Assembly (NCBI RefSeq): GCF_030408455.1
Contig: NZ_CP046977.1
Coordinates: 682,001-746,000 of the forward strand
Source: Corynebacterium atrinae
Lineage (GTDB): Bacteria; Actinomycetota; Actinomycetes; Mycobacteriales; Mycobacteriaceae
Direction of reading: 5' to 3'
Length of the DNA stretch: 64,000 bases
Shown: piece after piece, positions 36,726 to 44,396 of the stretch
How the letters are laid out: each line of letters starts with the position of its first letter
Position numbering within the stretch: the first letter of the stretch is position 1
Position numbers and translations under genes: made by a program
The notes under the pieces: model-generated
Told to the model about the DNA's origin: nothing
The model's database searches: none
Seen by the model: the letters and a program-made list of their open reading frames with translations, nothing else

Positions 36726-37124
36726 TTAGGACTTCTGCAGCAGGTCGCGGATCTCGGTGAGCAGCTCGACGTCGGTCGGGGCCGGAGCCTCTTCCTCGTT
36801 GGTGATGCCGCGGCGACGCTCCTGGAGCTCCTTCATCTTGTTCATCGGCATGACGATGACGAAGTAGACGACAGCAGCGATCATCAGGAAGTTGATGGCA
36901 GCAGTGATGACGGCGCCGAAGTCAAGGAAGGTGGCGGGGTTGCCGGAGATGACGTGGAAGCCGAGGCCGCTCACGTCGGAGCCGCCGAGGGCGGCGATGA
37001 GGGGGTTGATCAGGTTATCAGAGAAGGCGGTGACGATGGCGGTGAATGCGCCGCCGATGACCACGGCAACGGCCAGGTCAACGACGTTACCGCGCATGAT
37101 GAAGTCCTTGAAGCCTTGCAGCAT
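36726..37124 (-). CDS. mscL: Large-conductance mechanosensitive channel MscL
   Basis: A 132-residue channel: MLQGFKDFIMRGNVVDLAVAVVIGGAF (amphipathic helix and TM1), a short periplasmic loop with DFGAVI, TM2 ending FVIVMPMNK, and a charged cytoplasmic helix. It opens under membrane tension to release solutes during hypo-osmotic shock. AAGGAGAA precedes the ATG at 37124. With BetP at 47 kb it covers both sides of osmotic adaptation. Confidence 0.96.
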   Translation of the reverse strand: MLQGFKDFIMRGNVVDLAVAVVIGGAFTAIVTAFSDNLINPLIAALGGSDVSGLGFHVISGNPATFLDFGAVITAAINFLMIAAVVYFVIVMPMNKMKELQERRRGITNEEEAPAPTDVELLTEIRDLLQKS

Positions 37125-37167
37125 GGTGAGTTCTCCTTGATTGCTTGAAAATGAGGACACGTGAACT

Positions 37168-37800
37168 TTAGTCCATATTGCTCAAGTTTGCGCGGTCCCC
37201 AGTCAGCACAACCGCTAAAGGTGTAGACAGAGAAGCCGCGGCGACGGCACGGGCGGCATCATGGGGTAATGCGACGAGGAGGGTGTGGGGGGTACCCTCA
37301 GTGGTCGCTAGAAGCACCCTGCCACCTGCGGCAACAATTTCCGGGGACAGTTCTTCGCCGCGATGGGTCACGATGGTGACGGTGTCTCCGTGGCGTGAAA
37401 GCGGAACAATTTCGGGTTCTGCCAGCCGCACTGGGACTATGTTGGTGATTTCACCCACAGAGCCGCCCGAAAAGGCCACATCGACGAATTTTGACGTAGT
37501 TGCCACTTCACCGGCTTCGGCCGCGGCAACGATCACCTGACCCTCGATATCGGACAGGGAGTTCAGTGCCGTGCGGGGTAGGAGATGGGCGGGGACGCGG
37601 GCCACCGCGACGTCATCAAGCGAGAGCGCCGTACCCGCCTCGACGTCGCGGGCGAAGACGACGGCGGGCGGGTCGCGGTGGGCGACCTCCATGACTGAGA
37701 CCACCAAGGCGGCCAGGAGTAGAGCGGCGGCCGCAGCGCGGCGCACAAGCAGGCTGCGGCGCCAGCCAGGGGTTTGCACTATCTGGCGAAAGGGCACCAT
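37168..37800 (-). CDS. SAF-domain membrane-anchored protein (CpaB/RcpC-like)
   Basis: A 210-residue protein with one N-terminal transmembrane helix (about 20-40) and a SAF domain beginning VVFARDVEAGTALSLDDVAVARVP, as in FlgA, CpaB and antifreeze-like proteins. No Flp pilus or flagellar genes are nearby. The conserved neighbours are mscL and the folate cyclo-ligase, as in other corynebacteria. Function unknown; an extracytoplasmic cell-wall role is a guess. Confidence 0.75.
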   Translation of the reverse strand: MVPFRQIVQTPGWRRSLLVRRAAAAALLLAALVVSVMEVAHRDPPAVVFARDVEAGTALSLDDVAVARVPAHLLPRTALNSLSDIEGQVIVAAAEAGEVATTSKFVDVAFSGGSVGEITNIVPVRLAEPEIVPLSRHGDTVTIVTHRGEELSPEIVAAGGRVLLATTEGTPHTLLVALPHDAARAVAAASLSTPLAVVLTGDRANLSNMD

Positions 37801-37847
37801 GTCCTATTGGACTGCCCACATCGGCCTAAGGTTCCCCGGCTACCTCG

Positions 37848-38441
37848 CTAACTAAAGGTTCGTATCCCCGTGGGAGTAATTGCAAGGTCGACGGGCATGT
37901 CGTGGGCTTCGGCCGGTATGTCATCGCGAATCTCGCCGTTATATAACAGCATCGCGGTGCGTGGCGGGTGGGGGAGATTACTTAAGGCCGATAGCGCGCG
38001 GTCGTAGAATCCACCACCCTTTCCCAGGCGAATGCCGGTGGGGCTGACCGCCAAAGCAGGGACGAACACAAGGCTGCAGGACTGCAAGGCGTCGGGGCCT
38101 AGGCGCGTGCCCGTTGGCTCGGCGATGCCCAACGCGCCGGGGCTCAAGGCGAGGCGGCCTTCGTAGCGGGCCCAATCGAGCTTTCCGCCCGGGAGGGAGA
38201 CGGGTAGGAGGAGTGCGGAAGCCTCGCCATGCAGGGCGTCGAGAAGCAGTTTTCCGCCGGGCTCACCGACGAGAGGTGCGTAGGCGGCGACCGCCGTATC
38301 GGCGGGGGATAGGGATCGCAGCAACGAGGCGGCGTGGGCGATGAGTGCGGAGTTTTCGCGGTGGGTATCCTCCATCGACATGGCGCGGCGGGCCTGCTGG
38401 AGGAGTTCGCGCAACTGTGTCTTCCGCTCCCGGGTGTCCAT
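37848..38441 (-). CDS. 5-formyltetrahydrofolate cyclo-ligase
   Basis: A 197-residue ATP-dependent enzyme returning 5-formyl-THF to the folate pool as methenyl-THF. Family motifs are YAPLVGEPG near residue 55, the ATP/substrate segment LVFVPALAVSPTGIRLGKGGGFYDRAL, and R/K residues in the N-terminal helix. TAGGCT lies seven bases before the ATG at 38441, again suggesting a leaderless transcript; GTG 38447 is the alternative start. It is divergent from galU. Confidence 0.92.
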   Translation of the reverse strand: MDTRERKTQLRELLQQARRAMSMEDTHRENSALIAHAASLLRSLSPADTAVAAYAPLVGEPGGKLLLDALHGEASALLLPVSLPGGKLDWARYEGRLALSPGALGIAEPTGTRLGPDALQSCSLVFVPALAVSPTGIRLGKGGGFYDRALSALSNLPHPPRTAMLLYNGEIRDDIPAEAHDMPVDLAITPTGIRTFS

Positions 38442-38507
38442 GGGCACCAGCCTAACCGCGGCGGGGGTCGCTCAACCACCCTGAGGTGGCAGGTAGGATG
38501 AGCTGTT

Positions 38508-39461
38508 ATGAGCTTGTCATCTCACGAACACCCCCATGGGGTGAAGACGGTTATTGTTCCCGCCGCGGGCATGGGTACTCGATTCCTACCGGCGACCAAA
38601 ACTGTCCCGAAGGAGCTGCTCCCGGTCGTCGATACCCCGGGCATCGAGCTGATCGCGGAAGAAGCCTCCGCGCTGGGGGCCACGCGGATGGCCATCATCG
38701 TGGCTCCCGACAAGCAAGATGTCATGCGCCATTTCGGGGAGTTTCCGTCGTTGGTGGAGACGTTGAGCGAGCGGGGCAAGGACGAGCAGGTGGCCAAGGT
38801 GCAGCGGGCCGGGCAGCTGATCTCCCCGGTGGCAGTGGAACAGGTCAAGCCGTTGGGCCTGGGCCATGCCGTTGGTTTGGCGGAGTCCGTGCTCGACGAG
38901 GATGAGGACGTGGTGGCTGTCATGTTGCCCGATGACCTAGTCCTCCCCGTCGGCGCTTTGGAGAAGATGGCGGCGGTGCGCGCTGAATTGGGCGGCACCG
39001 TGTTGTGCGCCTTCAACGTCTCCCGCAGCGAGGTGGTCAACTACGGAGTCTTCGACATTGAGGAGATTCCGGCGGATTGCTCCCTGTCCGCGGGTGAGGT
39101 GAAGCGCGTGGTGGGCATGGTGGAAAAGCCATCCGTCGAAGATGCCCCCTCCACCTTGGTGGCTACCGGCCGCTACTTGCTGGATCGTGCGGTATTTGAT
39201 GCTTTGCGCCGCATCGCCCCCGGTATGGGCGGGGAGATCCAACTCACCGATGCCATTGAATTGATGATCCAGGAGGGCCACCCGGTCCACATTGTCATTC
39301 ATGAAGGCAAGCGCCACGACCTCGGCAATCCCGCCGGATACATCCCGGCGTGCGTGGACTTTGGCCTTGGTAACCCGACGTATGGCCCGGCCCTGCGTCG
39401 CGCTATCACGCAGATCCTCGCCGAGCATGATGCCGGCGAGGCACTCACCGCCCAAGACTGA
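38508..39461 (+). CDS. galU: UTP-glucose-1-phosphate uridylyltransferase
   Basis: A 317-residue enzyme making UDP-glucose. It has the nucleotide-binding signature PAAGMGTRFLPATKTVPKE, LGLGHAV, and the C-terminal GKRHDLGNPAGYI. UDP-glucose feeds trehalose, glycogen and galactan precursors in this envelope. TAGGAT sits eight bases before the ATG without a Shine-Dalgarno. It is followed by glp after 16 bp. Confidence 0.96.
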   Translation: MSLSSHEHPHGVKTVIVPAAGMGTRFLPATKTVPKELLPVVDTPGIELIAEEASALGATRMAIIVAPDKQDVMRHFGEFPSLVETLSERGKDEQVAKVQRAGQLISPVAVEQVKPLGLGHAVGLAESVLDEDEDVVAVMLPDDLVLPVGALEKMAAVRAELGGTVLCAFNVSRSEVVNYGVFDIEEIPADCSLSAGEVKRVVGMVEKPSVEDAPSTLVATGRYLLDRAVFDALRRIAPGMGGEIQLTDAIELMIQEGHPVHIVIHEGKRHDLGNPAGYIPACVDFGLGNPTYGPALRRAITQILAEHDAGEALTAQD

Positions 39462-39477
39462 TTGAAAGGAGTTCGCC

Positions 39478-40752
39478 ATGCGTTCCGTGGAGCAACAGCT
39501 TGCCCTGGTCACCGAGGCCACGGTTTCCCCTGAGCCGGTCCGCATTGCGATCGCCGATGCCCTCGGCCTCATGTGCGCCGAAGAGGTCCAGGCCACCCGC
39601 TCTCTGCCGGGTTTCCCGCAGGCGGCCATTGATGGCTATGCCGTTCGCGCCGTCGACATCGGGGGTGAACGGGGCCTGGGGGTGCCTGAACCCGATCCCG
39701 AGGCACCCATCGAGCCCATCGAACGTTCCCTCCCCGTCGTCGGGGAGGTCGCGGCCGGTTCCCAGCAGCCCCTACGTCTGCAGCCGAAGCAGGCCGTGCG
39801 CGTCCACACGGGCGCGCCTTTGCCCACGCTTGCCGACGCCGTCCTTCCCCTCGAATGGACCGACCGCGGACGTAGGCGGGTGACTGCCCACCGGGTGGTC
39901 CGATCCGGGGATTTTGTCCGCCGCGCTGGCGACGATATCCAGCCCGGTGATGTGGCGGTGACCGCCGGATCCGTGCTTGGTCCCGCCCAAATCGGCCTGC
40001 TCGCCGCGGTGGGTCGCTCAAAGGTGTTGGTGTACCCCCGTCCGCGCCTGTCGGTCATTTCGGTGGGCCGCGAGCTGGTGGACATTGACCGAGACCCGGG
40101 CCTGGGCCAGATTTTCGACGTTAACTCCTATTCTCTCGCCGCAGCAGGCAAAGAGGCGGGCGCCGACGTCTTCCGAGTTGGTATCGCCATCGGCGAGCCG
40201 CGGCGGCTGAAGGAGATCATCGAGGCGCAGATTTTGCGCAGCGAGGTCATCGTTATCACCGGGGCGGTCGGCGGGCAGGGCTCGGAGATGTTCCGTCACG
40301 TGATCGAGGAGCTCGGGACCATAGATACCTCCCGCGTGGCCATGCACCCTGGTTCGGTCCAAGGCTTTGGACTGCTCGGTGAGGAACAGATCCCCGTCTT
40401 CCTGCTGCCCTCGAACCCGGTCTCGGCGCTGGTCACCTTCGAGGTCTTCATCCGCCCGCTCATCCGGATGTCGCTGGGCAAGCGCAATGCCCAGCGCCGG
40501 GTCGTGCGGGCGCGCGCCGTCAACCACGTCGCCTCCCGGGAAGGCCGACGTGGGTTCGTCCGGGCCCGGCTCATGCGCGATGCTGACACCCACGACTATT
40601 TGGTGGAGGGCCTTGGAGGCGCCACCGGTGCACCCGCTCATCTGCTCGCCGGCCTCGCTGAGGCCAACGCCATGATCCGCGTGCCGGAAGAGGTCACGGA
40701 AATCCGGCCCGGAGACGTCGTCGACGTCATGTTCTTGTCGCAGGGCAGCTAG
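39478..40752 (+). CDS. glp: Gephyrin-like MoeA-family protein (Glp), probable divisome scaffold
   Basis: A 424-residue MoeA-fold protein. The canonical catalytic motif TSGG.S.GD.D is replaced by ITGAVGGQGSEMF, and the usual MKPGKP loop reads MHPGSVQGF; LLPSNPVSALV is retained. In C. glutamicum a repurposed MoeA-like protein (Glp) binds FtsZ and a membrane receptor GlpR, linking divisome and polar elongasome. Degraded catalytic loops plus the glpR-type gene two positions downstream support this. A working molybdotransferase is the alternative. AAGGAG lies nearby before the ATG. Confidence 0.8.
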   Translation: MRSVEQQLALVTEATVSPEPVRIAIADALGLMCAEEVQATRSLPGFPQAAIDGYAVRAVDIGGERGLGVPEPDPEAPIEPIERSLPVVGEVAAGSQQPLRLQPKQAVRVHTGAPLPTLADAVLPLEWTDRGRRRVTAHRVVRSGDFVRRAGDDIQPGDVAVTAGSVLGPAQIGLLAAVGRSKVLVYPRPRLSVISVGRELVDIDRDPGLGQIFDVNSYSLAAAGKEAGADVFRVGIAIGEPRRLKEIIEAQILRSEVIVITGAVGGQGSEMFRHVIEELGTIDTSRVAMHPGSVQGFGLLGEEQIPVFLLPSNPVSALVTFEVFIRPLIRMSLGKRNAQRRVVRARAVNHVASREGRRGFVRARLMRDADTHDYLVEGLGGATGAPAHLLAGLAEANAMIRVPEEVTEIRPGDVVDVMFLSQGS

Positions 40753-41444
40753 TGCTCGACCCGCTCGGCTTGTCCTATCGCCGCGTCAGCCGTCCCGGCT
40801 CCGGCCCGCGAGACCTCGTCCACCCCGGTTGGCCCGAATCCACCCCGCTGGTGCAGCTGACGGATGGCTCCCGCCTCCGCCTCCGGCCCCTCATGCGTCG
40901 AGATGGCCTCGATTGGTCCGAGTACCGCACCCTCGACGAGGCCTTTCTCAAGCCAGTGGAACCAACCATGCCCGAGGATTGGGAGGACGCCCACTCGCGG
41001 TCTGCATTCTGGCGTTTCCTCACCGGCCTGCGTTCAGCGGCCCAGCGTGGCCAGGTCGTCCCCTTCGCCATCGAGCTGGAGGGAAAGTTCGCCGGGCAGG
41101 TCACCCTCGGCAGCATTCAGCATGGCAGCATCTCGGACTGTTGGATCGGCTACTGGGTCCACTCCGCCTTCATGGGCCGCGGGGTAGCCACCGCCGCCTG
41201 CGCTTTGGGCACCGACCACGCTTTTCTTCGCATCGGCCTGCACCGGGTGACGGCGACCTATTTGCCTGATAATCCCGCTTCCGGCCGAGTCCTGGCCCTC
41301 AATGGCTTCCGCCAGGCGGGTTTCCTCCACGGCAACCTGCACATTGACGGTCGTTGGCAAGACCATCACCTCGTCGCCCAAAACCGGGAGGACTACCGCG
41401 GCACGTGCGTCTCTCGCCTGCGCGAACAGGGTCGCTTGCTCTAA
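40752..41444 (+). CDS. rimJ: RimJ-type GNAT N-acetyltransferase
   Basis: A 230-residue GNAT protein. The acetyl-CoA region is YWVHSAFMGRGVATAACALGTDHAF followed by LHRVTATYLPDNPASGRVLALNGFRQ, typical of ribosomal-protein acetyltransferases RimJ/RimL. Start GTG 40752 overlaps the glp stop by one base (TAGTG). The order glp-rimJ-membrane protein is conserved in Corynebacteriales, and the true protein substrate is unknown. Confidence 0.88.
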   Translation: MLDPLGLSYRRVSRPGSGPRDLVHPGWPESTPLVQLTDGSRLRLRPLMRRDGLDWSEYRTLDEAFLKPVEPTMPEDWEDAHSRSAFWRFLTGLRSAAQRGQVVPFAIELEGKFAGQVTLGSIQHGSISDCWIGYWVHSAFMGRGVATAACALGTDHAFLRIGLHRVTATYLPDNPASGRVLALNGFRQAGFLHGNLHIDGRWQDHHLVAQNREDYRGTCVSRLREQGRLL

Positions 41445-41550
41445 GCCAAGTTGCCGGTCGACACGGCGGCGTGGCAGGGCTGGGAGAGCAGTTCGCGGGA
41501 TTAGTCTGGACACATTCGACGTCCCCGTCCCCAGGAAGGTGGCACGACGC

Positions 41551-42591
41551 GTGTCCGGAAGCCTGATCATTGTCCTGATCATCGTGGTGTGGCTCTTTGT
41601 GCTGGCACCGCTGCTTTTGCGTGGTCAAAAGCCCATCCGCAAAGCGGGCGAGGCCTTCGACGACACCCGGGTGCTCTACGAGGGCGGCTCCGGTCGGCTC
41701 CTCGGCAGCATTCGCCGTCGGCCTAAGCTGCCGCAGGTCAGCGAGCACACGGGGGAGTCCTCCGAGGATTACGAAGAGGTCCCCGCCGAAGACGTATTGC
41801 TTGACGATGCCCGTCCCTCCCGCCCCTTCCTCGGCATGTTCACCCGCCGTGACTCGGCCGACGAGGAGCCGGGCATCATCGACGGCGCCGTCGTCCACGA
41901 ATTGGAAGCCGTCCCCGACTCGGTCGAGGAGCCGGTGGAGGAGGATGAGTTCTACTACGACGAGGACGACACCACCTACGCCTACGACGATTCCTACACC
42001 GCGCCGGCTGACCTGATGTACCCGGATGACACGGTGGTCGAGGTACTCGACGAAGAGCCGGTCGACGAAGACGCGGAGTTTGAGGTGGGGGCCGAAGAGA
42101 ACGACCTCACCGACGAAGAAATCGAGTTCGCCGAGAGCCGACGCGGGCGTGGTGGCTATGATCCCGTCGCCGATGCCGAGCACTCCACCACCCGTTACCA
42201 GCGCCGCCAGCGCACCCTCATTGGCTTGATCGCCGCGGTCGTGGTCACCCTGGTTCTCGGGTTCTTCCTCGGTGGGTGGGCCTGGGCCCTCCCGAGCGCT
42301 GCCGCCCTGGTCACCGCGGTGTACCTGGTCGCCCTGCGCACGCAGACCCGGCAGGAGGAAGCGTTGCGTCGCCGCCGTATCCAGCAGTTGCGCCGCGCCC
42401 GTCTCGGCGTGCGAAACGTCGCCGACGAAGAGCTTTCCATCCCGCGCAACCTCCGCCGTCCAGGTGCTGTCGTGCTCGAACTCGATGATGAATCACCGGA
42501 TTTCGAGTACCTGCCAGTGGCCGAGGCGCACTTCGAAGAAGACATCGATGTCACCCCGGCGCGACGCCGTCCCTTCCGCCGCGTGGGTTAA
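41551..42591 (+). CDS. glpR: GlpR-type membrane receptor of Glp
   Basis: A 346-residue protein: transmembrane helix at residues 3-22, about 190 mostly acidic, low-complexity residues (with EEPVEEDEFYYDEDD), two adjacent helices at about 226-266, then a basic cytoplasmic tail. GTG 41551 is chosen because AGGAAGGTGG precedes it by eight bases; GTG 41539 and longer starts lack this. Location after glp and rimJ matches the C. glutamicum receptor GlpR and M. tuberculosis Rv0996. The receptor role is inferred by synteny and topology. Confidence 0.72.
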   Translation: MSGSLIIVLIIVVWLFVLAPLLLRGQKPIRKAGEAFDDTRVLYEGGSGRLLGSIRRRPKLPQVSEHTGESSEDYEEVPAEDVLLDDARPSRPFLGMFTRRDSADEEPGIIDGAVVHELEAVPDSVEEPVEEDEFYYDEDDTTYAYDDSYTAPADLMYPDDTVVEVLDEEPVDEDAEFEVGAEENDLTDEEIEFAESRRGRGGYDPVADAEHSTTRYQRRQRTLIGLIAAVVVTLVLGFFLGGWAWALPSAAALVTAVYLVALRTQTRQEEALRRRRIQQLRRARLGVRNVADEELSIPRNLRRPGAVVLELDDESPDFEYLPVAEAHFEEDIDVTPARRRPFRRVG

Positions 42592-43199
42592 CTAGCGCGG
42601 GCTCCCCAGACCCCGGAGGAACCGCGCCTCCACGATCCCACCAGGTGGGTATCCACGATCCCGATCGCTTCCATGAGCGCGTAGATGGTCGTCGGCCCGA
42701 CAAAAGAGAAGCCCTCTTTCTTCAGCGCCTTCGCCAGCGCGACCGACTCGGCCGATTGCGAAGGGACCTCCGCCGCAGTGACGGGTGCGGGGGTCTTGGC
42801 TGGTTGATAGGACCACACGAACTCCGCCAACCCCTCCCGGTCCCGCAGCCCAATCGTTGCTTGAGCATTGCGGACGGTGGCCTCGATCTTGCGGCGGTTG
42901 CGGATGATCCCGGCGTCCGCCATGAGACGGTCCACCTCGGTGCTATCAAAACCCGCCACCGCGTCAACGTCGAATCCGTGGAAGGCCGCGCGGAAGTTCT
43001 CGCGTCGACGCAGGATGAGCTCCCAGGACAACCCGGCTTGAAATCCTTCGAGGCAGAGGCGTTCGAATACGCCCTGTTCTGAGCGGACGGGCATGCCCCA
43101 TTCGGTGTCGTAATAGTTGCGGAGAAGGGAGGAGCCGGACGCCCACGTCGGACGGGCGAGGCCGTCGGGGCCGATGATGAGATCAGGTGAGTGAGTCAT
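42588..43199 (-). CDS. tag: DNA-3-methyladenine glycosylase I
   Basis: A 203-residue Tag-family glycosylase removing 3-methyladenine. It has YYDTEWGMPVR with the substrate-pocket residues, FQAGLSWELILRRRENFR, and late KKEGFSFVGPTTIYALMEAIG. The zinc-binding residues are fewer than in E. coli Tag because the N-terminal Cys is not obvious. It ends by a four-base overlap with glpR and complements ogt and alkB at 62-63 kb. Confidence 0.93.
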   Translation of the reverse strand: MTHSPDLIIGPDGLARPTWASGSSLLRNYYDTEWGMPVRSEQGVFERLCLEGFQAGLSWELILRRRENFRAAFHGFDVDAVAGFDSTEVDRLMADAGIIRNRRKIEATVRNAQATIGLRDREGLAEFVWSYQPAKTPAPVTAAEVPSQSAESVALAKALKKEGFSFVGPTTIYALMEAIGIVDTHLVGSWRRGSSGVWGARAS

Positions 43200-43294
43200 G
43201 GTCTATTGGACTCCACCGGTGGTGTCCCGGTTCCCCACGTTCGTCGACGCCACCATGAGGTCCTCCTTCGATTGCTTAGGGGTAGTCTATGCAC

Positions 43295-43702
43295 ATGGAT
43301 AAACCGGCTGTGAGGGATGCAGCGCTGCTGTTGCTGCGCGTAGTCCTGGGCACCGTGTTTGTGGCGCACGGGTGGGACAAGCTGCTCATCACTGGCCTCA
43401 CGGAGACTACGGGCCAATTCAGTGCCTGGGGGATACCGCAACCGAAGTTGTCGGCCTACGTGGTCATGGTGGTGGAACTGCTTGGTGGGGCGATGCTGGT
43501 GGTGGGGTTGTTGACCACCCTCGTGGCTGGCATTCTCGCGCTGCTCATGGCGGCCGCCTTGTGGTTTGTGCACGTGCCCCAAGGCTTTTTCGTTGCCGAC
43601 GGGGGAGTGGAGTACCCCGTGGTGATCATCGCCGCGCTGTGCATGGTCGTGGTGTTCGGTGCGGGGCGGGCGAGCTTAGACCGGGTGTTGGTTCGTGATT
43701 AG
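43295..43702 (+). CDS. DoxX-family membrane protein
   Basis: A 135-residue, four-helix protein with the DoxX pattern LLLLRVVLGTVFVAHGWDKL and VELLGGAMLVVGLLT. In mycobacteria a DoxX homologue forms a membrane complex with SseA and SodA linked to oxidant resistance. TAGTCT lies six bases before ATG 43295; the ATG at 43289 is an alternative. The next gene starts eight bases before its stop, so the two are coupled. Confidence 0.87.
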   Translation: MDKPAVRDAALLLLRVVLGTVFVAHGWDKLLITGLTETTGQFSAWGIPQPKLSAYVVMVVELLGGAMLVVGLLTTLVAGILALLMAAALWFVHVPQGFFVADGGVEYPVVIIAALCMVVVFGAGRASLDRVLVRD

Positions 43703-44396
43703 CCATGACCAGGTGCAGGCCGCGTTGTCTGCCCGCATCGACGGGGAACCGGCGCCCTTGAGCGACGATGTTGTCGATGCGCATGTGGCCGGGTGCCAGC
43801 AGTGCCGGGAATTTTGGGAGAACTCTTTGGTGTTGAGCCGCCAGCTCAACTTCGCCGAGCCTGCGGATGGGGGTATGTCGCCGCCAGATCTTTCGGCGGT
43901 GATCATCGCGGGGGTGGAACCCGAGTGGCGTCGTACTGCCAATGCCCGGGCGGTGGGACTCGTCGTCGCCCGCACGTTGCTTATCCTCGCGGGCGTCGCG
44001 TGGGTGGTGTGGGGTGTGCAATTGCTCGGCGATGCCGGCGGGCTCACCCAGGTTTCCGCCGACGGGTCTACCTTGAGTGTGGGCGCGGATCCACGGACCG
44101 CGGATTTGCTCGTGGATGCGGCTGCTCAGCGCTTTGCTTTTGCCTTCGGGTTGTTCGCTGTGGCGTGGAAACCCCGCCTGGCTTCCGGCGTGTGGCCGAT
44201 CATGGCAGCGCTGTGGATGTTCAAGTTCGGTTTCTTGGTGCGTGACATGGTGCTGGGGACGGTCGGCGAGGGCCAGGTTCTTGGCTTGGTGTTGTTGCTG
44301 TTCACCCTCGTGGCTGTGATGTGGGCCTGGCTAACGCACCACGGCTTCCTGTTGCTGCGCACCGGGTGGCGAGAATTGGGTGCTCGCCCGATTTAG
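43695..44396 (+). CDS. Zinc-finger (ZAS/HC2-like) membrane protein
   Basis: A 233-residue protein. The N-terminus has the anti-sigma zinc motif H30-x3-C34-x2-C37, and residues 90-220 contain about four membrane helices. ZAS domains usually bind ECF sigma factors in the cytoplasm in a redox-sensitive way, but no sigma gene adjoins it. GTG start overlaps the DoxX gene. It may sense thiol or redox state together with DoxX; that is inference. Confidence 0.7.
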   Translation: MISHDQVQAALSARIDGEPAPLSDDVVDAHVAGCQQCREFWENSLVLSRQLNFAEPADGGMSPPDLSAVIIAGVEPEWRRTANARAVGLVVARTLLILAGVAWVVWGVQLLGDAGGLTQVSADGSTLSVGADPRTADLLVDAAAQRFAFAFGLFAVAWKPRLASGVWPIMAALWMFKFGFLVRDMVLGTVGEGQVLGLVLLLFTLVAVMWAWLTHHGFLLLRTGWRELGARPI

